Assembly (NCBI GenBank): GCA_002298605.1
Contig: DBKS01000015.1
Span: 1-22,288, forward strand
Source of the DNA: Bifidobacterium sp. UBA744
GTDB taxonomy: Bacteria; Actinomycetota; Actinomycetes; Actinomycetales; Bifidobacteriaceae
Length of the DNA stretch: 22,288 nucleotides
Reading direction: 5' to 3'
Shown: positions 1 to 7,400 of the stretch, in pieces
Position numbering within the stretch: position 1 is the stretch's first letter
How the letters are laid out: every line of letters begins with the position of its first letter
Translations under genes and position numbers: made by a program
Notes under the pieces: model-generated
The model's database searches: none
What the model saw: only the letters and a program-made list of their open reading frames with translations
What the model was told of the DNA's origin: nothing

Positions 1-1984
1 GCAGAGCGAGCCAGATCGGGCTGCCCCACAAGACCACGGCTGTCGCTATACGCTGCGCGGTACGCCAGGATGATGCCGGGGTCGCCGGGGCGTCCGCGTT
101 GTCGCCGCCGATTGTGGTTTGACCTGTGAATTGCCGTTGTTCACGGAGTGGATCGTCGAGCGGAGGCGGAGGCTGACGGATGGACGGCTCCGAGGTGTCG
201 TTCGCGGCTCGAGTTGTTTCATCGGGGATTTTGGAGACGTTGGGCGTGGGATTGAGCGGCGTCCATCCCAACCCGTCCAGATTGACCTCCGCCCATGCCG
301 CTATGTCCTTGCCGGTGAAGACGGTCGGGGCGTCTGCGGGGTCGCCGGCGCCTGCTCCGGCATCCGTCCCGGTGCCCTGGGATATGAAGCCGAGCACCAC
401 ACGCGATGGGATGCCCAGTTCCCTTGCCGCCAATGCCATAAGAGAGGCGTATTGCTCGCTGTCGCCGACCATGATCGGATCGGTGAGCATACGGTCAAGC
501 CGGTAACTGCCATGACCAGGCGGGGATGGATATTCGCCATCCAAACCATGCGAGAACCAGCCTCGCTGCTGTAAGGCGGCGGCCGCCGCGCGGACGGTCG
601 CCCCGTCGGTGGTGAAGCCCGCCGCAATGCTATTGGCGAACTGTCTGACCGTTTCCGGGGCGTCGGCGGTGCGTCCGTCCGGCTTGACGGTCTGATCGCC
701 GTCTGTCGTCGCGCCTGAGGCGGCGTCAATCCGTTCCGCGCTTGGCTTGTCTGGAATGATCCCGGTCTCGACATATCGCAGTTCGCCTGCGGATGCGATG
801 GCCGTGGAGGTGGCTTCCGATACGAAGGCGGTGGAGGTGGATGCATTGGCATACACAGCCACGGGCTGATCGGCCGGCTCCGCCTGGTTGATATGTATGG
901 ATGATGCCTGGCCGGCCAGGGGCAGCCATGCCTCGCGATAGTCGGGGTGCACGGTGAAGGTGGCGGTGAATGGCGTGCCCGGACTTGCCGCGGTACCGTT
1001 CAAGCGCTCATGAATGCGACGGAAATCGCCCGAGCCGGCGGCGTTCGTGTCTGCGAGATTCCACACCGTGCCGTCGAAACGATCCATCACCGCGAGACGC
1101 AGCGGTGTGTCCGGTGGCAGGCCGGTGACCGTAACCATCGGGTCGTCGCGATGGTTGGCGATCATGGCGCGCATGCCGCTGAGCGGGCTGACGGCGGCAT
1201 ATGAGCTGAGCGGAGGCAGATAGCGGTCACGTAACGTGAAACGGGACCCGGATTGCCCAATGCATTGCGTGCCGCAGTAGGCGGTGGTGACGGATATGGC
1301 AAGTACCAGTATGAGACTCGTCCATCGTGTCGGATCAATCAGGCCCATATGTCGGCTGCTGATCAGCAGCTCTGTCACAATGAGCAGTATGCCGATTGCC
1401 GTGGGATGCCAGCCATGATGGGTTCCCAGCAGTGAGGCGGCGGCGAAGGCCAGCGCAATGGAGGCCGCGCTCAATGCGGCTCCCAGCGCGCGGTTGCCGA
1501 TCGTCAATGCCGAAACGGCGTGGAATGTCGTGAACAGCGCAATGGTCCACACGGCCATGAGCAACCCGTTATCGGACCCAATGGGAGGCGTGAGTGCGAG
1601 AAGCTGCTTGAAGGAGCCCAAGGTACTGAGCAGGCCCTGCGTCACTGTACGGCCGGTGGGTACTATATGGACGACAGTGGTGTGCGGCAGGGTGATGATC
1701 GGTCCGATCAAACCCTGCGAAACAAGCATCAGGACGCATTGCCCTAGCGAATGAAGGGTGTGGCGTCGGGGCGTGACGGCTGCGATGAGCGCGCCGATGA
1801 GTGTGGCTGGAACGGCGCCGCGCAGCCAGAGCTCCGGGGATCCGTATACAGGGATCAGAGGACTCGCGGCGACCAGCGCGGCGGCGCACACGCCGATCGT
1901 CTCCGGTGCGTGCGGTGTGCGCATCGTCGCCGGTCGCGCGGCGGGACGCTGACGCATTGACGCGGATAGTGACGATATGCTCAT
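1..1984 (-). CDS. tgm: Transglutaminase-like membrane protein, catalytically degenerate, 3' end cut by window edge
   Basis: The frame runs open from ATG at 1984 to the window edge, giving 661 residues without the C-terminus. Its ATG overlaps the duf58 stop (ATGA, 1981-1984), so it is probably translated by coupling. About seven hydrophobic segments lie at residues 29-47, 53-70, 81-99, 138-158, 167-186, 194-210 and 222-237. A soluble, probably extracellular, region follows, and a further membrane segment begins near residue 645. This is the usual layout of actinobacterial membrane transglutaminase-like proteins. The domain core is recognisable as GDSEQYASLMALA..GIPSRVVLGF, then AAWAEV and GWTPLNPTP. 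Active members have Cys, His and Asp at the three catalytic positions. Here they are Ser509, Ala562 and Asn578, so transamidase or protease activity is unlikely. A proline-rich stretch (QPPPPPLDDP-like) lies before the last membrane segment. The role is inferred to be binding or scaffolding at the envelope. The symbol follows the bifidobacterial PFNA cluster as I recall it. Confidence 0.85.
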   Translation of the reverse strand, partial: MSISSLSASMRQRPAARPATMRTPHAPETIGVCAAALVAASPLIPVYGSPELWLRGAVPATLIGALIAAVTPRRHTLHSLGQCVLMLVSQGLIGPIITLPHTTVVHIVPTGRTVTQGLLSTLGSFKQLLALTPPIGSDNGLLMAVWTIALFTTFHAVSALTIGNRALGAALSAASIALAFAAASLLGTHHGWHPTAIGILLIVTELLISSRHMGLIDPTRWTSLILVLAISVTTAYCGTQCIGQSGSRFTLRDRYLPPLSSYAAVSPLSGMRAMIANHRDDPMVTVTGLPPDTPLRLAVMDRFDGTVWNLADTNAAGSGDFRRIHERLNGTAASPGTPFTATFTVHPDYREAWLPLAGQASSIHINQAEPADQPVAVYANASTSTAFVSEATSTAIASAGELRYVETGIIPDKPSAERIDAASGATTDGDQTVKPDGRTADAPETVRQFANSIAAGFTTDGATVRAAAAALQQRGWFSHGLDGEYPSPPGHGSYRLDRMLTDPIMVGDSEQYASLMALAARELGIPSRVVLGFISQGTGTDAGAGAGDPADAPTVFTGKDIAAWAEVNLDGLGWTPLNPTPNVSKIPDETTRAANDTSEPSIRQPPPPLDDPLREQRQFTGQTTIGGDNADAPATPASSWRTAQRIATAVVLWGSPIWLAL

Positions 1985-3255
1985 CGCAGTGCCTCCATGA
2001 CGAACGGCAGATCCTTGGGGGCGCCGACGGTGACGAGACGGTGTACGGCATCCCATGCGACGCCGGACTGTTCGCCGATTGCGCTGCGTAGCAGTATGAC
2101 GGGGCTGGCCGACACGGTCCGTGCGAAGCGACGAATGTCGTTGAGTGGCAGCTGCGAGCCGACAACGACCAGATACAGCGATATGGCGGCGGCATTGTGG
2201 CTGGCGTGTCCGTCCGGACCGTCTGAACGGTTTGGTCCGGTCGCTGCATTCGGCTGTCCGGGGCCGGCTGGTCCTTGGAATATGGGCGTGTGGAATATGG
2301 GCGTTGTGTTGCATGCGCCGGGGGAAGTTTGCAAGGCGCTACACCGGTCAAGGAACGTGTTGGCGTCATGCACGCGGATGCGGTGGGAGTCGTCGCCTGT
2401 CGCCAGTGGACGATGCTCACGCAATGCCTGCACCCCGAGCGAGGCGTACAGCGTGACGGCGAGCTCGAATTCCTCCGGTGCCGCATAGCTATGGGCGTTG
2501 AGATCGAGCAGCAACCGGATGGCGGTATGCTGCGTAGCCTGATAGCGGCGAACCAGAAGGGAGCCGGTTTTGGCCGAGGACGGCCAGTGAACATGGCGAA
2601 GGTCGTCGCCCGGTACATAGTCGCGCAACTCGTAGAGGTCCAGGTCATTGCTTGCCGGGTCGCTGCCCGACCTTCCCTCAAGATCATGCGTGACGCCGAT
2701 GGGCAGGGGGCCTGTTTGGAGAATCCTCGGATGCACATGCACGTTGACCGTCGATGTCAACGCGACGCTGCGTCGAGCCAATCCCAGCGGGTCGCCGGTT
2801 GTCGCGACCAGTGGGCCGATGGGGATCACGGCGCGTCGATCGGCTGGGATCGTCAGCGTGAGATTGTGTGGGTTGGCCGGTGTGACGGAGCGAATGTCGA
2901 TTCGACGCGTGTCGTTCCCGATCCGGAACGTGCAGTGGGCGGCCGTTGCCGTAGGATGATGCCGTTTGGCGGTGATGCAGGCGGTGACGCCAATGGCGTC
3001 GCCCATATTGACGCTTGTGCCGCGCACGTCAAGTGTGGCGGCGAGGTGCGGGGTACGCGTCGCCATAATCGCCGCGCATACTACGATGCCGAATCCAGCG
3101 AATCCGGCCGCGAACAGCTCCCTCCAACCAAGTAACGCGGAGGTTGCGATGCAGGCGAGACTGGTTGCGGTCGTCGCCCATCCCAATGAGGACAGTATGG
3201 ATCCTCGTACCGTGCGCGACACGTGGCGCACCGCCCGTCTGAATGCGGTTCTCAT
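1981..3255 (-). CDS. DUF58 domain protein, membrane-anchored
   Basis: The protein has 424 residues. Two membrane segments near the N-terminus (about 24-43 and 46-66) are followed by a beta-rich region and the DUF58 signature around residues 210-230 (LRDYVPGDDLRHVHW, with GDD at 216-218). DUF58 proteins are nearly always encoded beside MoxR ATPases, and the two are thought to work together in maturing or assembling envelope complexes. That is family knowledge; the partner here is unknown. After the signature comes a von Willebrand A-like fold. Its expected metal site (D-x-S-x-S) reads D251-L-N-A-H, so metal binding may be lost. A Gly/Pro/Asn-rich insert near residues 318-355 contains a short duplicated peptide (TPIFHTPIFQ). 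ATG at 3255 overlaps the stop of the upstream ATPase gene and the stop overlaps the next ATG, so the start is well fixed by context. It corresponds to duf58 of the PFNA cluster. Confidence 0.9.
   Translation of the reverse strand: MRTAFRRAVRHVSRTVRGSILSSLGWATTATSLACIATSALLGWRELFAAGFAGFGIVVCAAIMATRTPHLAATLDVRGTSVNMGDAIGVTACITAKRHHPTATAAHCTFRIGNDTRRIDIRSVTPANPHNLTLTIPADRRAVIPIGPLVATTGDPLGLARRSVALTSTVNVHVHPRILQTGPLPIGVTHDLEGRSGSDPASNDLDLYELRDYVPGDDLRHVHWPSSAKTGSLLVRRYQATQHTAIRLLLDLNAHSYAAPEEFELAVTLYASLGVQALREHRPLATGDDSHRIRVHDANTFLDRCSALQTSPGACNTTPIFHTPIFQGPAGPGQPNAATGPNRSDGPDGHASHNAAAISLYLVVVGSQLPLNDIRRFARTVSASPVILLRSAIGEQSGVAWDAVHRLVTVGAPKDLPFVMEALR
2276..2305. repeat. 15-bp tandem duplication inside the DUF58 gene
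   Basis: Two adjacent copies of TGGAATATGGGCGT(G/T) differ only in the last base. On the coding strand they give a duplicated five-residue peptide, TPIFH then TPIFQ (residues about 318-327), in a low-complexity linker. The unit is a multiple of three, so copy-number change would keep the frame. Confidence 0.9.
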
Positions 3256-4475
3256 CGTGGCCCCCGTCGTATGGCGGCCGACTGTGGGGCCGGCACATTA
3301 TCCAGCAGCTGCATGATGATCTGCCTGGAGGTCGTCGCTGAGCATATGGCTTCCGACTTCAGCACAATGCGGTGTGCAAGCACGCTGACTGCAAGGTCGC
3401 GAACATCGTCGGGAGTCACGTAATCCCGACCCTCCAGACCCGCGCACACTCGCGCGCCGCGAACCAACGCCAGTCCGGCGCGGATGGATGCGCCGCAGGC
3501 GATGAGCTCATGGTGCCGTGTCGCCTCAACCAGCCGGACGATATATTCCAGCACCTGGTCGCCGATGTGAATCGTTTCGGCATATGACCGCAAGGCGAGG
3601 ATGCCTTCGCCGTCGAGCACCGGTGTGACCAGTGCGGCCCGGTCGATGACGGAAGCCTGTCTCAACAGGGTGATGCTGGCGGCATGGTCCGGAGCCCCAA
3701 GCGACAGCGTGATGAAGAAGCGGTCCAACTGTGCTTCGGGCAGCCGGTATGTACCCGCCTGATCGTAGGGATTTTGGGTGGCGATGACCATAAACGGCTG
3801 AGGTACCCGGTGCCGTGCGCCGTCGACGGTGACTTGTCGCTCCTCCATGACTTCCAGAAGCGCCGACTGCGTTTTGGGCGATGAGCGGTTCACCTCGTCG
3901 GCGAGCACGATCGACGCGAAAATCGGTCCGGGGCGGAATGTGAAATCACCGGTGCGCTGGCGGTATACGGTGATGCCTGTCACGTCGCCGGGCAGCATAT
4001 CCGGCGTGAACTGGATCCTGGAGTAGGATGCTTCCAGCGCGTTGGCCAGGGCTCGTGCCAGTTGCGTTTTGCCGGTGCCTGGAGTGTCCTCGAGCAAGAT
4101 GTGTCCGCCGGCGATAAGTGCGGTGACGCAGCGCCGGATCGAGGTTTCCTTGCCCAGCACGGCGGTTGATATGGCTTGGGTCAGCGCGTCTGCCGCCTGG
4201 CGGAATTCGGTCGCGTCCCGGATTGCGTGTTGCTGCCGGCGCCGGTGATCGGATGCTGCCGGAATCGAGGCCGACGACGATGACCGGGACGCATGAGACG
4301 GATGCCATTGGCCAGTCGTATGCGGTGGGATTGCCTTTGGAGCCACGGCCGCCGGGCATGTGCGGTCCGACAGCTGCGTGCGGTCCGCTATCCGCGTGGA
4401 ATCGGACAACTGTGCGCTGGCTTGGAACGGATGATCGGCGGCTGATTGCGCCGGGTTCGGCATTGCGGTCATCAT
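3252..4475 (-). CDS. MoxR-family AAA+ ATPase
   Basis: The protein has 407 residues. The ATPase core starts near residue 95 and has the MoxR hallmarks: HILLEDTPGTGKT (Walker A, Lys136), VLADEVNR (Walker B, Asp193-Glu194), the EVMEERQVTVDG segment, IATQNP (sensor 1) and LDRFF. A C-terminal lid helical region follows. MoxR ATPases use ATP to remodel or insert factors into partner complexes, commonly with a DUF58 protein encoded next door, as here. Most MoxR proteins begin close to the core. This one carries about 95 extra N-terminal residues rich in Ser, Thr, Asp, Pro and His, including LSDSTRIADRTQLSDRT and a run of serines at 65-68. The tail could be a phosphoacceptor region for the kinase in the same cluster (inference). 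ATG at 4475 overlaps the fn3 stop (ATGA). A shorter start inside the tail cannot be excluded, although no ATG lies between codon 5 and the core. Confidence 0.93.
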   Translation of the reverse strand: MMTAMPNPAQSAADHPFQASAQLSDSTRIADRTQLSDRTCPAAVAPKAIPPHTTGQWHPSHASRSSSSASIPAASDHRRRQQHAIRDATEFRQAADALTQAISTAVLGKETSIRRCVTALIAGGHILLEDTPGTGKTQLARALANALEASYSRIQFTPDMLPGDVTGITVYRQRTGDFTFRPGPIFASIVLADEVNRSSPKTQSALLEVMEERQVTVDGARHRVPQPFMVIATQNPYDQAGTYRLPEAQLDRFFITLSLGAPDHAASITLLRQASVIDRAALVTPVLDGEGILALRSYAETIHIGDQVLEYIVRLVEATRHHELIACGASIRAGLALVRGARVCAGLEGRDYVTPDDVRDLAVSVLAHRIVLKSEAICSATTSRQIIMQLLDNVPAPQSAAIRRGPR

Positions 4476-7400
4476 CGGCTCCCTGTCCGGACAAGGACGG
4501 TTGCGGGGTGCGTAAACGGTGTGACTTGATCTGCGACGCCCTCGAGCGTTTCCGATTCGGGCGGGGCGATGACCGCATGCGCGATGAACGAAACCGATGC
4601 GGTTGCGGGTTTGGCCCCGGGCTGGCGTGGCAGCACGGTTGCGGTGAGTGTCAATTCGCTGCCTGCCTTGTTGTCGCCGATTCCGAAGGTGGCGGAGGCT
4701 GCGTCGCAGGGCAGCGAGGCTTCGAAGGCTTCGGATAGCGCTATCTGGACGCAGCCGGCGTTGCGCGTGTCCGTTAGTGTGACGGCGGCGTCGACAATGG
4801 CGGTGCCGGGACGTTGCGTCACAGTGATCACTGGCGTGCTGGGGTCTGACCAGACCAGTGCCGGTTCGCTCGCTTCTCCGCCTGGCCCGGCACCCATCTG
4901 GTTATATGCCGTGACGATGGCGGTGAATTGGCCGCCATCGGTGATGGCGGAAGCCGGGACGTCGAACCGCTCCGATAGCGAGTGGCTGGTTTTGGTCGCG
5001 ACTTCGATGCCGTTGCCCAATAGGACCACGGTGTAGTGAGTGGGGGCGCTTCCCTGGTAATCCGGTCGCTCCCATGTCACGGAGGCGTTGAGGTATCCTC
5101 CTGCGATATGCACGTTCGCAGGCGCGGAAGGCGTGCGATCCGCTGTGCCGATTACGACGTTGGAGTCCTCCGACCAGCCGTTGGCGTTGCGCGCTCTGAC
5201 GGTGAAGGAATATGGCATCGCGTTGGCCAGACCGGATACGGTGCATATGGTGTTGGAGCCGCAGGACAGGGAGCCCCGATGCCCCTCTGTGCTGTAATCC
5301 ACGCGATATTCGCTGATCGGGCTGCCGTTCGCCTGGCCGGGCGTCCAACGCAGGGTGACGGCGCCGTCTTGCGTGCTGACCGCGGCAGTGGACAGCGCCG
5401 GCGGAGACGGGCGGTCCGTCACGAAGATCGCGATGATGGCGCGGACATGTCGGTCGACCGTATGAGTGCCATCCTCCACGGTCACCGTCATCGTGGTGGC
5501 GAGCGCACCGGCACCGGTGTCGGGCGTTAACGTCACGATCCCCTCATTGGTGTGCGTCACCCGAATGCGCGAGTCGTCTGCGAGGCCAAGCTCCTTGATC
5601 GTCAGCGGGGTGTCGGGGAAAGGATTATAGGCGCCTTCGAAGATGTCCACTGTGGTTGGCGCCCCCGCCCGCAACGTGATGGGCGTTGCGCTGAGCCTGG
5701 CGAGAGGCTTGGAGGAGCGTGTGACGCGTGCGGTGATTTCCGTGGCGACGGTACCGCGCGTATCGGGGTCGTGCTCATAGTGCAGGGCGACGGGTATGGC
5801 GACGGCTGTTCCCGGTTTGGCGTCCATGGCGGCTTCGATCGTCATGGTGCCATCGGCGGTGACATGTGATGTCACATCGCCGTGTGTGCCGGGCGAGGCG
5901 TAGGTGATGGTGTATGCGTTTGGCGACGCCCCGTCCGGCATATGCGTTAGCGAGTCAAGCGCCACGGTGGTTGCCGGCTCGCCGGCCGCCACGTCGATGC
6001 TTGCCTGCGACAGTGTCGGGGGAGGGACGTCCTTGCCGAGCACGGTGATGTCGAGGCTGATCACCGCGGTGCTGACGATTTCGCCGCGCCCGTCATCGGC
6101 TGTGGGGGAAGCGGGGCCATGGCGGGCGTTGCGCTCGCTGTCGGTTGCGGTGAAGGTGATTGATGCGGGACCGGCATACCCCTTGGCCGCGGTGAAGCGC
6201 AAGGTGTGCGCGTCGATATAGGGGTTGTCGCCATCTGATTTGGTTGCGCTGACGGATTCTGGGGATTCGATGGATGCGGTTTTACCGGCTCCTACGCGCA
6301 CATAGTCGGCCACGGCGATGGTGATGCTGGCCCCGGAGCTGACGATGAGCGCGGGGGCTTTCGGCCGTGGCATGGGGGGAAAGACGCCATAGGCCGGCAC
6401 TTGGATGAAAGCCGTTGACGTGAGGTTGTGGACGGTGTTGGTGACCTGGTACGGTACCATGCGGGTCCGGTCCGTCAGCTCCAGGGCGATGGTGGTCGGT
6501 TTGCCGTCAACCATGCGCGCATGATCGCCCGCTGATTCGTGGACTGTTACGCGGAGTTCGTCGTTGGTGCCCGATGGGTTGGAGATCCACGGGGCGATGT
6601 CGACTTCGATAGTCCGTTTGTCGATAGTGGCGGCCGGCGGCACGTGATAATCGGCGGCAGACGGCGGGTCGATGGCGGCTTCCGGGTCCACGTGCACGGT
6701 CAATGTGGCCGTGTCGGTCACTCCCGCCGCATTGCTGACCTGATAGACCGCATGGATGGTGGCGGGCGTGTCCGGCGTGAGCAGCGTCAGCGAGTCGCCA
6801 TGCACTTGAACGTCATCGACGCCCTGCGCCTCGACATGGTCCATCAGGCGCAGCGGCGTGCCGTCCTGGGAAATGTCGTTGCCGGTCACCGGCACGCTGG
6901 CCCTGGTGCCTGGCCTGAGCGTTATAGCGTCATCGCGCGCGTGAACGGCCGAAGCGACCTGTGTTCGGAGGACGCCTACGCGGATGGTGGCCTGCGCGCG
7001 TTGCCCGGTCCAATCCTCCACGGCGTATGTGAAGGTATCGGTGCCCTGTGAATCGGGGTATGCCTCATAGACCAAGCCCGACGCGTCAATGTCGGTGACG
7101 CGGCCCAACTGCGCGGTTGTGTTGCCCAGTCCCGACAGAATGACGTCATCGCCGTCCGGATCGATGCCGGTGAGTGTGATCGGAATGCGCACGGTTGCGC
7201 CGGCGGCCACCTGTGCGGTGACGTCGCGTGGGGCGGGAGCCGCCTTGGTGCGTTCGTCGGATTGGCGCACGGTGATGGTGACGGTGCCGGAATCCGTGGC
7301 GCCGTAATCGTCGGAGACGGTGTAGGTGGCCGTGAAGGTGCCTGCGGTTTGCGGCGCCTGGTATCGGATCGTTTCGTCCGAGGCGAAGATCAGCCCGTCA

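Noticed and set aside
1569..2738. 389-residue minus-strand frame overlapping duf58 and tgm
   Set aside because: It lies out of frame within two genes whose domain motifs and ATGA overlap are clear, so it is a frame shadow.
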